A stretch of DNA of 64,000 nt from Warburgia ugandensis. Its lineage: Eukaryota > Streptophyta > Magnoliopsida > Canellales > Canellaceae. The stretch covers positions 66,007,414-66,071,413 of the forward strand of contig CP141126.1 of assembly GCA_035236585.1 (NCBI GenBank), given 5' to 3'. Made by a program: the position numbers and the translations under genes. Below are positions 40,476 through 53,425 of the stretch, one piece after another; the first letter of the stretch is position 1; every line of letters starts with the position of its first letter. A model generated the notes under the pieces. That model did not search any database, was not told the DNA's origin, and worked only from the letters and a program-made list of their open reading frames with translations.

Positions 40476-43255
40476 TGTCTCAATCCACTTCATGAATAAA
40501 ACTCACATTTGCATGAATTATTTGCAATATAGCATGCTAGTGAGGTCAATCCCACAAGGAGTTGAAATAATGTGATGCTATTGGTCCCCTACTTTAAAAT
40601 ATCTAACCAAGACAAAATTGAAGGAATTTTTACCCTAAACTAAGAATGGAAAATAACACACGGAAATGAAAACTAAGCAAAAGTTAGAAACATGTTAAAA
40701 TTGAAAACTTTCCTACAACATGAACTTTCCAAAAGTAAAACTTTCCTAAATGAGACTTTCTAAATCTATGACTTTCCTAAATTAAAGACTTTTCTAAAGT
40801 AAGAACTTTCTCAAAAAATGCAAATAAGTAACTTTCCTAAAGTACAATTTTAAAACTTTCTTAACTTAACTTTTTGAAGCATGAAATTAACAACTAACCT
40901 AAGGAAGCATGCATTGAACAATTAACTTTTCTAACCTTTCAATCTGCTCAATAAAGCACTTAAACTTATGGAAAAAGAAACTTTAACAACTACACTCTAT
41001 GCACAACATGCAAACAAACTAATTAAGATCAACACTACTAAACTACTTCCATATCATGAATGAAGCCAACAACTTGAATCTTAATTAATCAACAACTTTG
41101 CAAATACTAAAGCATGCAATCTTACTTTAACATTAACTAAGCAATCTAAAGAACTAATTTGATGCTTGAAAATTAAAGTGAACATAAAGTGCGTAGTGCT
41201 GGAAATTAATCAAAACCAACTATAAAAAGAAATTCTGGCAGCATAGTAGTTGAATTATTCACTCAATAGAAAGTGTAAAACAGGGAACTAATCGACTCTA
41301 ATCTAAGCAAAAATTCAAGAATGTAAACTATTAACTTTTGGATGTCAACATGAATTGAAAACTCCAATAAACTTTACTGAATTATATCAAAATCCATTAA
41401 CATAAAGCTCCCATACATCTAATCCAAATCTAAAATTAAAATCCTATTACAATGAAGTCCACTTGATCTTAACCCACGTACAAATACAAGAAAATCCTTT
41501 TTCTATTGTTCCAACTATCAATCATGAATAAGCATGCTCAAAATTCAAGGAAAAATCTAATGGAATGATAAGACAAAACTCAAGGGAAACTAAGAGAACA
41601 AGGCTATAATTCAAGGAAACTAAAAAGAGAACTCAAGATAATGAAAGGAAAAGGGAAAAACTAGATTCAAGATGACTTCATTATCTATCATTTCAAGGTA
41701 AAACCAGCCTTGAATGTTAGTTTTTAAGGCAAAGTAGAAAGCAAAGAAACACAAACTAGCTTGAAAGGATCAAAGAACTACGGTAAACAAGAGAAGAAGT
41801 GAGATAACCAACCTTGAAAAGCATAAAAACCAAATGTGGGGCACTTGAAGGGATGCCTCACTTCTTAGGGAAGGAATAGTCACCAAAGAAATCTAAGAAA
41901 AACCAAGCAAAAGGATGAGAATGGTAAGTTAGGAAGAGTACGTCTCCTTCTAGTATGGAGGAGGTGTCTTTTTCCTTTGGGTGTATCTTCTCTTTTGCTT
42001 GGGTTTTTATGGGGTTCTCTAAGTTCCCTCCCATATTTTCTAGGGTGCCCTAAGACTAAGGTGTGGTCGGGATGAAAATTTCTCAATTTGGATGGCCAAG
42101 ATAATGGAATAGTTAGGGCTTTCAAATAGGAAAGTGGGAGGGATGGTGGCTTCCTTAAGGAGGTGATGCCACCTTTTTAGGAAGGGGCATCTCCCCCTTC
42201 AAAAATCATAGGAATCCCTCAAAATTTGGAAGGTAGGTGAAATGATAAGGTAGGAAAGAGTTCGGAAGAGGAAAAGAAGGTGGGAGGAAAGCGAGGTGTA
42301 GAAAAGACTTAGGAAAGTGAGGTGAGATGGAGGTTTTTTATTGGTTTAGTGATTTCCTAAGGACTTGGGATTGGTTGGTGGTTAGGATGGGAGTTTAAGA
42401 GGTATGGTAGAGTTTTAGAAACATGCAACTCTAGAATAGAATTTGAAATTCGTAGTGTATCTTAGGGGTGAGGTGGAAAGTGAGGAAAAAGTGAAGAAAA
42501 GTGAGAAAGACACCAAAAATAGAAATTTCTCATCCTATTGGTCCACATGCCATCTTATCCTAATAAGACTTTCCTTAATTATCTTTAAAATATTCCTTAA
42601 AATCTCATGGATAATCCTCTTGAATTTTCTCAAATCCTAGCCTTCCATTTAGCTTAGCTTGATGGCTTAGATAACTATCTTTGAAGGCTTCATTGGCTAA
42701 GCTTCGTAGATGGCTTAGATGGCACTCTTAGCATGGCTTCATGGCTCAATACCTTAGCTTTAGTAGCTTGAATTCCTTAATCGGTCACCTTGTTCATGGC
42801 TTGAATGTGGCTAAGGTGGCTTAGATGGCTTCTAAGCAAAGGTGGTGGGAATGCATGGATTTCTTCATAGGCCCACTTTAACCATCTTTAGCTCCTGTAA
42901 TGGCATCCATTGCTTGTCCTTGACCCTGATCTCATGTTGGATTGATGACTCTTAGGCTTTGACTCCATCTTTTGGTCTTGATCTTCAATATTCATCTTGA
43001 TTAATCTCGACCATCGAATCATCATCTCTCTTCCTACAAAAATAAAAAATCCTCTAATTAAATCCTAGAAAAATATGATTAATCACATACTTACCTTGGT
43101 TTAGCCTCTGGACCTACAAAATATCAAATTTTTTCTTCATTAGGTCAAAAATGCATGTGTTACGAATTTTAGTATAAAAACCCTAATTTACTTTATGAGT
43201 ACTAACACATGGATAACTAATTGGGTGGTTTTTATATAAAATTTAACACTTATCA
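40476..43255 (-). repeat. 3' LTR of the Athila-like element
   Basis: Matches 60503-63307 throughout, from ATTTGCAATATAGCATGCTA at the left to AACACATGGATAACTAATTG near the right end. It contains runs of AACTTTCCTAAA-type and GGCTTAGATGGC-type short repeats. The left edge could lie anywhere between 40476 and 40493. Confidence 0.85.
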
Positions 43256-44609
43256 TACCACAACCAATATTTTGCCAGTTTCAAGAAAAACATGCGAAAA
43301 GACATTTTACAAAAGTAGGTACAAGGTGTCACTTTTATAAGTACTCATGATTGCATTTAGCACATGCAAAAAGCCCTTGAACCCCTAGGTTACCCCTAAT
43401 GGATGAGTTATACCTCGTGAGGGTTTGCAGTGAATATACCCACAAAATTCCCTAAGGTTGAGTCCCTATTTTATCCCAAAGAATCTTCTTTCATTGCACT
43501 CTATTAGTTTTTCACAACTTAATAAAGATGACTGACAATTCCACAAATTATCACACACTAAAGACATTTCATTCAGTTATCTCTTAGAGTGCATGTGTAT
43601 ATAACCACATAAGTCATGACTTCTAATTAGATATGGTTAAATTCCATTGGAAATATGTCTTGAACTCAAATTCTCATAGGTATAGTCTTAGAATGAAGCT
43701 CTTAGATAAGAGTTTAAATATATTTATCTCATTATATGACCGAATCCAACAAGGCTAATGGTTCATATAAATTTTTAAGTGGTAAAGAGATAAAGGAAAG
43801 TGAACCTTCTGAGTGGATGCTATCACCAAGAATAGTAGGGGTGTTTTAACTTAATTCCTTCCTTTTATATCCTCTTTAAGGCTATGTTCCACCCAAGGTC
43901 CACAGTTCTTTGACTAGAATGAAAAAGGTTTAACATTGAGTAGAGGTCTTCAATGAATATCTATTAGGAAAAATTTTCTTTTGGTTCTACTTGAAGTGAA
44001 TATCTCTTATGTATTTTCTTTTCTCTTTTCTTCATCACTTTTCTTTTTTTCTAATAATACTCTTTGTATTTCTTTTCTTCACATTTCTTTTTCTTTGAGA
44101 GAAAGGTTTTTTTTTTTTCTTTTTATGTAAACACTTTGATATTTTTTGCTTCTTTGACTTTTGTCCTTTTCTACTAACTCTACTCATTTTAACAATGGGT
44201 AATGGATGTTTATTTTATTGGTTTATTTTGGATTAAGGTAAATTGGCTTAAAGAAGAAAAAGGCTTAATAGTAGGCTCAAGGGGTTAACTAGTGGTTTAC
44301 TATATTAGGTAAGTTTTATATCTCTAAGCTAAACAAGGATGGCCTATGTCATTCCCCAGGTTTCTTAAAGCCTATTAGATTCAATAACGTTTTTGGAAAG
44401 AAGGCTATTACTCCTATTTATTCTTAATATATAAGCAAAACAAGGATAATAGGATCACACCAAGTTGTGTACATTGAAGAAACTATGGAATTACTTATAA
44501 GTCTCTTGAAAGAAGATAGACTCTAAACTCACTAGGTTATAGGTCTCCATTAATTTTCCTCGAGGTCTCTAAGTCATACCTCATTATTAGTCTTGACTAT
44601 GTGCTATGT
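43256..44609. other. 3' noncoding internal part of the Athila-like element
   Basis: Lies between the 3' LTR and the nested insertion. No gene was seen. AT-rich, with T/C-rich stretches at about 44030-44170; a polypurine tract beside the LTR was not clear. Confidence 0.6.
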
Positions 44610-45429
44610 GTAATTGTAATGCCAAAGCAATTTACACTATTTTTAACGAAAATTGAACGTTCTATAGGAAATAAACTGTGTTAAATGTTTGATTTTATTT
44701 AAAATAGTAAATAAAGGAATTTGTGAGAAAACTTAGTACCATTAAATTATACTCGAAAAATGGAATCCAACGCTTCAAAAATCACCCAAAACGGAGTTTG
44801 TATGAAGAAGTTACAGCCATTTAAAGATAGGGGTATTTCTGGAAAAAGGACAAAAAACGCAAGGGGCCGTTTTGATAATGGCACCCCCTGTCGTCTTCAA
44901 CCTCTAGACCCTCCCAAAAACCCTCGGTCCCAATTTTTCTAGAGGGATCTGTCACCGCCAATGGCGGCATCGCCATTGAGGGGCACCGCCATAGCCGGTC
45001 TATAAAAACCCCATCTCCCCTCTTTAAAAAACCACGTTTTTTTGGCAATTTTCCAGTCATTTGAGACTAGGGTTTCTGGAAAAAATCGGAAACCCGTTCC
45101 TCTGTGTTTCTGGCAACGGCCAGGCCAAGACTGGCCTACCATTCCCGTCTCCCCATTCCCCTCTCTTCTCTTGTTCTGGCCTTGCACGACATGGGGAGTT
45201 TCCACCTTCATCGAGCTTTTTCGGCAACAAGGGTTTAGACAGGCGGGAAGAGCACCATCTTCAGCTGCAAGGATCTGGTCCTTTCGGTCATTTTCAGCCA
45301 GGTTCTTGGCTGGAAAAATACCCCATGACGACTTGGGCCGGACCTGCACGAGCCAGGCGTCCCAAGGACGCCAAGCACCACGTGCACCTGGGACTGGGTC
45401 CCTAGGACGGGTTCTAGATGTATGACACT

Positions 45430-45870
45430 GCGTACACTGCCCCAAGTACGGCCTTCAGGTGCATGCGCGACATGGGGCACGGGTCCTGGCTTGACCAAGG
45501 TGCACGGGGTGCCCTAGGAGCTGAGACGTGCCATGCTACAAGGTGCGTCTGTGCGATGATGCGCATCATAGCACTTCGCTTAGGCATGCTTGTGCACGTG
45601 CGAACACTGTCCCAGGTGCGGCCTTCGGGTACATGCGTGACATGGCGCACGGGTCCTAGCTCGACCAAGATGCACGGGGTGACCTAGGAGCTGAGACGCA
45701 CCATGCTACAAGGTGCGTCCGTGTGATGATGCACATCATAGCACGTCACTTAAGCATGCACGTGCGTGTGCAAAACGCGGTCTCTGGCATGGCCTTTAGG
45801 CGCACACGCACGTGAGGCAGTCGCAGTTCAACCTGGATGCACGGGTGTCCTGGGAACCGGGACACGCGGA
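45430..45870. repeat. GC-rich tandem repeats of about 170 bp in the left LTR leader
   Basis: Units begin CTGCCCCAAGTACGGCCTTC (about 45437) and CTGTCCCAGGTGCGGCCTTC (45607), with a partial, more diverged third near 45775. Each contains GACATGG-GCACGGGTCCT and GTGCGTC-GTG-GATGATGC. The right LTR has the same array at about 51870-52300. Confidence 0.85.
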
Positions 45871-46252
45871 CCTAATGAGACTTTAAAATTAGGATCATAG
45901 GACCATTCATAGAATTTAACTATTGAATAAGTAGGTCCATATTATAGGAGCTAGCCTGGCAGTGAATTAGGCAAGGACCTTGGACCCAATAGGCAGAGCT
46001 AGTGATCTAATGACTAAATAGATTGAAATTAATAAGGACTCCTTGTATCCATTCATACCCAGGAGTTTATAAATGAGACCCAGGGACGAGTTGAGTGCTA
46101 AAGGACGCGACTCCAAGAGATTTTGAGGTAGGTGCTCTATCGATACTAGACTTTTTAAAAAGGAGCCATGATTGTTTTATGCATGTGTTAAGTACAAATT
46201 ATATAACTTGTTTAGCATGACTTAATTCAGGATACATATGATAAATGCTTTA

Positions 46253-46366
46253 TGCATAGATATGTTTTGCAAATAATTGCATATACATTATACATAGATA
46301 TGTTTTGCAAATGATTGCATATACATCATGCATAGATATGTTTTGCAAACAAATGCATATATTGCA
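46253..46366. repeat. Three 38-bp tandem units in the left LTR
   Basis: Each unit carries CATAGATATGTTTTGCAAA followed by an ATTGCATATACAT-like end. The same array is in the right LTR at about 52687-52800, and degenerate copies are in the solo LTR at about 54893-54970. Confidence 0.9.
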
Positions 46367-47477
46367 TAATTGGTGAGCATTGAGTTTTTAAAAGATTGCA
46401 TGTCCTTGAGGGTTACCAAAAGACGCTGCAGTGCCCAAAATACGCTGGGTAGGCAATTGTGAGGGCCAGGCAGTTGTGAGGGACCTAAAGAGGACGAGTT
46501 TTGAACAAGAGGTTTTCGTTGGTTTGATCTGATATGATTTGGGCTGATGAGCTCGTGGGCGCTATGCCGAGAGGTTTGGGTTGGCCTTCAGCCTCTACCA
46601 CTATTAGGTGGATGGGTACCACGCCCAAAAAGGGCAACGTCCCTACGTTGACTGCATGTGGTACAGGGGGCTACCACTGGTGTCACGGCACTGGGTCGAC
46701 GTGTCATAGGCCCTGTTGAGGCTATGACCGAGTGTCCTCAGGTACCCATGGACCACACGGCGGCGAGGTCATGGGCATAGTTGGACCTTATGGTTTCATG
46801 GGCTTATTTGCATTGAGTTGGTCGACCATACCATACCAGATATCCATGAGTTGGATTCTGTTGAGCATCTGATGCATATCATTATGTTTATGATATATGA
46901 TACTTTCGACTTGGATTATGATATTTCTTTAAGTCATCAATATTCCAGTTTGGCAGTGGTTTTTAATATCGATATTGAACAACATTGTTCGAACATACAC
47001 ATGTTTTTAAGAGCACATGATTTTAAACATAGCATGCATTGCAAAACTAGTAGTGATAGACTCCTACTGAGTATAGTATATACTCACCCTATCCTTAACA
47101 TTTTTTAGGATAATTCCATCCATGAGTAGAGGACATCTATGTTAGTACTATGAGCAAGTGAATCAAAAAGGAAACAATTATACATGTAAGTAAATTCTCA
47201 ACCCTTTGGACATGTATTTGTATTTATTTACAGTTGGGCTGTGTGCTGTGACTGGATAAACCTGGGGAAAAACACTTATGATTTCTAAAGCTTTTCAAAA
47301 ACTACCTTGGTTGTTGTGAAAGCAAATGACACTCGGGGTTTTCAAAATGAGTTTAAAACCAATGGTTTTCCACTGCATTGCATGGTTTTTATAAAATGGT
47401 TTTCAAATAGGGATGCATCCCGCCTTAGGAATTAGATATTGCATTTAAAAATGCATGAGAAAACCCGGGTCGTCATA

Positions 47478-50400
47478 GTTGGTATTAGAGCCCAGGATTT
47501 ATCCTTTCACAGCCAGTCCAACATGTCCAAGGGTCATAGACAATCGAGGGAATTCAGAAGGAGTAACATAAACAGGAGTAGTAGAGATGACTACTTCTAT
47601 TTGAGGATTACCATATTAATGCTCAGGGCATTTCACCTTAAATAAATAGGTGAAACACAACTTGGTTTAACAAATAATTAAGCAAAAGATAGTGCAACCC
47701 TTATCCAAAATCTAGTCTGAGACGACTTAAGGATTACGGATTGTTGTGTGGTGCAAATATAAAAACTCATATATGGATCATATTATGAGAATGATGAATG
47801 AGGATGTTAGTGAACTTATTGGTAGATAGTTCTGACCTGCAATAAAGTAATCTTATCAAAGATAAGAACATCGAAAAACTTATATGGCTATCTTACCATC
47901 ATAAAGAATATCAGAATATGAGTACACTATCACAAGCATATGATATGAGTATGATAGGGGATGTAAAAGACAGACTTTGAGAAGAATTATGATGATAATC
48001 TAAGAGGGATGAGAATGCAAGATGATATTAGGAGATGATTGTGACTCGAACTAGGTCACAAAGGTATGAATCTTGAAGGACTTAGCTCAATTTTGGATAC
48101 CTTAATTGGGGTCTTATGAAGAGTAAAGTGCTATCAAATAATAATTGCCTAAGTATTATGGAGCAAATCAGAAGATGTATACAAGTAACAGATTATGTGA
48201 ATAAGAGAAATATAACACAAATATGATAAGGAAATGAATTCGACCGAGTTATCAAAAGATTTTGATGATAATACTAAGGATGATAATAGATTGATCCTAA
48301 GATGAACTTGTAAGAGAAGGGTAGCATGACCAAAATGTCAATGCCATTATTAAGACATTGTATGAATCTTATTGAGGCTATAGGCAACTGAGGATTTCAA
48401 TAATCTTAAGACAGTTTAGAATTTCTGAGAAGCATTCAGTTTATCATATCTGTTAAGTAAAGGAGTAGACGCAGTATCGATTATATGCAACAAAGCACAT
48501 GAAGACATTGATCCAAGTAGACCAAATGAGGATTTTGAAGAAAAGAGAGAAAGAGATAGAGATGTAACTATAAGTATTCAATGAATATTGAATAGTCAAA
48601 AGAAGAAGATCATGACTCTATGAAGATACATACAAATCGTTCATCTGGAATCCTATAGGACGGAAAACCAAACAATGTGAAGCAATAATACTAGATGAGT
48701 TGGTGATCTTATTGTAAAAGAGTATAAAAGAGAGAAGGCATATGTGGTTTAAGACTTTGAGTAGAGTATTGAATTTCAGGAGATTATGCGATAAGAAATT
48801 TTTGAAGAGGAATGGTGACAAACTAGAAATTAAATTCTACAAATGATTTGATATCAATTATTACAATTATATTCTTATCAGATCCATTAGCTTATGGGGA
48901 ACATCAATGGATATAATCCATAAAAAGGAAAATTTGGTGATATCCCACCTTGCCAATAAAGTATATTGAAAAAATGGAATTAAGCAGGGACAGTGACTTG
49001 TCCATTTGTCTTTCTTCAGTAATTAGGGTACCATCAAGGGTCAAATTGAGGTCTTGCTATTATAGGTTGAAGAGCAAATATCTTAAGACCATTATTTAGT
49101 CATTACCTTTAGAGTACTATTGACTAAATAAAGGTATCACACCCTAATTAATCAAATATGTTAGTAGTCGAAGTTATATACTCAGAGGGATGTTATAAGT
49201 CTTTAAACTTGAGTTTTCCTCGAAATAAGTACTTGTTAGACTAAGACATTTAAGGGTATGAGGTCAGTTGATGAGGATAGTTGCAACTGAGATAAGGGCC
49301 AAAAATAAGGAGCAATCTCCACCAATGAGACAGACTTTTCCAAACCCGAATAGATACCATGACAAACCATAGAAATTACTTTGGGTCTGAAAGATGCTGA
49401 TGACTTGGATTGAAAAGAACGGTAGATAAGTACTGATCACCTTAGAGACCCTTGAGCTTATGACAAGGATATATATGGAAAGAGATCAACAGGTAATCAA
49501 ATAAAGTCTTCTTATGTCTAAGAGAATGTTCCATGCTTACCTGAGTGTTTTTCAAAATTTGATGATTTAACAGCTTTAGCATAACTTGATGTAGTAGTTT
49601 GGGAACGAGAACTATTATTATAAGCTTAGTATGAGGAGGCACTTGAAGGATAAAATTTGAGGAATTGGGAAAATCACTACTTATGAGGATACCTCCTGAC
49701 AATACAGACTGCATGGTTGACAATAAAGCCTTAATAAAAGATTGAACAATATATTGATATAGGGAATGGAAGGAGAAAAGTTGAGGTGGCTAGCACACTA
49801 TAAGGTAAAGATGTGATGTTACGTGCCTTTAGACAAAAAGTTAGTTGTTATGAGCATATACCAAGTACGAAAAATCAATTGAAGGAATTTCTTAAGGACT
49901 AACCCTACCGGATTGAGTATAGAACTTTTGGACTGAAAGGCTACGAAGGAAACCATCAAGTAAAGAAAGGACAAAGAGGATGATGACCAAGGAATTCAAC
50001 CATGACCTAGTAAGGATAATCGGTTATAAATAAGAGACTTTTTGCTTTACTTAAAGGGGAACATTATTGAAAATCCTAATGACAAATTGATGTGAATAGT
50101 GAGGTAGGACTCTGGACGAGAACATTTGACCCATGATGATGAATCGACCATTAACATTTGACATAAGTCTAGATAAAATCTTCACAGAGAAAAGTGTTTA
50201 ATAAATTCAATAGTTATGAAACTGGATATGGTGTTAGGATATTTTACTTTTAGTATATGATAAGGTCTTCGATGGGAGATGCTACTAATTGGCTTTCATG
50301 ATTTTATGTAACTTTGGTCGGGGAATAAAGTCACATATGGAAAACGAAAGACAGTTGAAATTCGAAGTTAATCAAGGGTTTGGCTGTAGAGCACATGATA

Positions 50401-50975
50401 CCATGTCAGTTATTGAAGTATCTTAGGGACAAATATGAAAGATAAGAAGCAAAGTTAGACACAATGGAAAGAAGGTAAATTTTTGGACTCTTACTAATGA
50501 CATATAACCAACCATTAGAAGGAGATATGGATGATGAAGAGATTATTAGATGAAAGATAAAAAGAAAAAGGGATTATCCTATAATATTCAAAATAGGAGA
50601 AATAAGATCATATGATCTCAAAGAAGTATGGAGTAATTTATACATGAATATAGAAGCATGATCCTACGAGGAGACTATCATATATACGATGAGAAAAGTA
50701 TGGGCATCTAAGGATTTCGAGATAGATGAATTACAGCTAGAAACCTCTATGGTTAAACTGGCACGTATAAGAGTGTGCATCAGAGTATGCAGCGAAAGTG
50801 GCCCTTATAGGTAAGGGCTTGTAGAAGGAACAATAAAAATGATACATTAAGGTAGAGCCTAGGTTTGATTCCTAAGAGGGAAATGCATTCGTAAGAAGTT
50901 ATTTAAGAGACAAAATACCTTGAAAATGTTAATTTATGGAATTTCGAGGACGAAATTCTTTTAAGGGGGTAATAA
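47478..50975 (+). other. Interior of the Tekay/Del-like element
   Basis: Contains the primer site at its left edge and GAGGACGAAATTC plus the polypurine tract at its right edge. Between them is AG-rich sequence with only short open stretches; no gag, protease, reverse transcriptase, integrase or chromodomain motif was recognised. Confidence 0.7.
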
Positions 50976-51869
50976 TGTAATGCCCGAGCAATTTACACTA
51001 TTTTTAACGAAAATTGAACGTTCTATAGGAAATAAACTGTGTTGAATGTTTGATGTTATTTAAAATACTAAACAAAGGAATTTTTGAGGAAACTTGGTAC
51101 CATTAGATTCTACTCAAAAAATGGAATCCAATACCTCAAAAATCACCCAAAACGGAGTTCGTATGAAGAAGTTACAACCATTTAAAGATAGGGGTATTTC
51201 TGGAAATTAAACAGAAAAACGAAAAAGGACGAAAAATATAGGGGGCCTTTTTGATAACGGTACCCCCTGTCAACTTCAACCTCTAGACCCTCCCAAAAAC
51301 CCTCGATCCTGATTTTTCTAGAGGGATCTGCAACTGCCAATGGCGGCACAGCCATTGAGGGGCACCGCCATAGCCGGTCTATAAAAACCCCATCTCCCCT
51401 CTCCAAAAAACCACATTTTCTGGCGATTTTCCAGTCATTTGAGACTGGGGTTTCGGCAAAAACCGAAAACCCGTTCGTCTGTGTTTCTGGCAACGGCCAG
51501 GCCAAGATTGGCTAGCCATTCCCGTCTCCTCATTCCCCTCTCTTCTCTTGTTCTGGACTTGCACGACATGGGGAGTTTCCACCTTCATCGAGTTTTTTCG
51601 GCAACAAGGGTTTGGACAGGTGGGAAGAGCACCATCTTCAGCTGCAAGTTAAGTCGTCCCTCCTTTTCCTTTCTGTTTGCTTCCCCCAGGCCAGATCCAT
51701 GCCGGATCTGGTCCTTTCTGGTCGTTTTCAGCCAGGTTCTTGGCCTGAAAAACACCCCACGATGACTTGGGCCAGACCTGCACGAGCCAGGTGTCCCAAG
51801 GATGCCAAGCACCACATGCACTTGGGATAGGGTCCCTAGGATAGGTTCTAGGTGTATGATAGTGCGTAC

Positions 51870-52300
51870 ACTGCCCCATGTACGGCCTTTAGGTGCCCGC
51901 GCGACATGGGGCACGGGTCCTGGCTCAACCAGGGTGCACGAGGTGCCCTGGGAGCTGAGACGTGCCATGCTACAAGGTGCGTCCGTGCGATGATGTGCAT
52001 CATAGCGCATTGCTTAGGCATGCTTGTGCACGTGCGAAAGCTGTCCCAGGTGAGGCCTTCGGGTACGTGCGCGACATGGGACACGGGTCCTAGCTCGACC
52101 AGGATGCACGGGGTGCACTGGGAGCTGAGACTCGCCATGCTACAAGGTGCGTCCATGTGATGATGCACGTCATAGCGCGTCACTTGAGCATGCACATGCG
52201 TGTGCAAAATGCGGTCTCTGGCACGACCTTTAGGCGCACACGCACGTGAGGCGGTCGCGGTTCAACCAGGATGTACGGGTGTCCTGGGAACCGGGACACA
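51870..52300. repeat. GC-rich tandem repeats of about 170 bp in the right LTR leader
   Basis: Counterpart of the array in the left LTR, with the same unit order and spacing. Overlapping open frames across it on both strands come from GC richness. Confidence 0.85.
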
Positions 52301-53425
52301 CAGGCCTAATGAGACTTTAAAATTAGGATCATAGGACCATTCATAGAATTTAACTATTGAATAAATAGGTCCATATTATAGGAGCTAGCCTGACAGTGAA
52401 TTAGGCAAGGACCTTGGACCCAATAGGCAGAGGTAGTGATCTAATAACTAAATAGATTGAAATTAATAAGGACTCCTTGTATCTATTCATACCCAGGAGT
52501 TTATAAATGAGACCCAGGGACGGGTTGAGTGCTAAAGGACCCAACTCCAAGAGATTTTGAGGTAGGTGCTCTATCGCTACTCGACTTTTAAAAAGGAGCC
52601 ATGATTGTTTTATGCATGTTTTAAGTACAAATTATATAACTTATTTAGCATGACTTAATTCAGCATACATATGATAAACACTTTATGCATAGATATGTTT
52701 TGCAAATAATTGCATATACATTATGCATAGATATGTTTTCCAAATGGTTGCATATACATTATGCATAGATATGTTTTGCAAACAAATGCATATATTGCAT
52801 AATTGGTGAGCATTGAGTTTTTAAAAGATTGCATGTCTTTGAGGATTACCAAAAGACGCTGCAGTGCCCAAAATACGCTGGGTAGGCAGTTGTGAGGGCT
52901 AGGCAGTTGTGAGGGACCCAAAGAGGACGGGTTTTGAATAAGAGGTTTTCGTTGGTTTGATCTGATATGATTTGGGCTGATGAGCTCGTGGGCGCTATGC
53001 CAAGTGGTTTGGGTTGGCCTCCAGCCTCTACCACTATTAGGTGGATGGGTACCACGCCCAAAAAGGGCAACATCCCTACGTCGACTGCATGTGGTACAAG
53101 GGGCTACCACTAGCGTCACGGCACTAGGTCGACGTGTCATAGGCCCCGTTGAGGCTATGACCGAGTGTCCTCAGGTATCCGTAGACCACACAGCGGTGAG
53201 GTCGTGGACAGAGTTGGACCCTATGGTTTTGTGGACTTATTTACATTGCATATGGCATGATATGAGGTTGGTCAGCCATACCATACCAGATATCCATGAG
53301 TTGGATTTAGTTGAGCATCTGATGCATATCATTATGTTTATGATATATGATACTTTCGACTTGGATTATGATATTTCTTTAAGTCATTAGTATTCTGGTT
53401 TGGCAGTGGTTTTTAATATTGATAT

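Larger units (their letters stand above)
44615..47477 (+). repeat. Left LTR of the Tekay/Del-like element
   Basis: Starts TGTAATGCC and ends at GGGTCGTC plus three bases. A TATA box (CTATAAAAACCCC, about 45000) is followed by a GC-rich leader with tandem repeats of about 170 bases and, further on, three 38-base repeats. Confidence 0.9.

Noticed and set aside
44821-45687. Several overlapping open frames of 80-170 codons on both strands
   Set aside because: They lie in the GC-rich tandem-repeat leader of an LTR, and the related frames at 51-52 kb sit in its partner LTR. GC richness alone lowers stop frequency; no protein family was recognised.
46253-46366. Regularly spaced repeats resembling a CRISPR-like array
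   Set aside because: The units are directly abutting tandem repeats without spacers, inside a plant LTR.
47480-47493. tRNA-like sequence TGGTATTAGAGCC
   Set aside because: It is the primer-binding site of the LTR element, not a tRNA gene.
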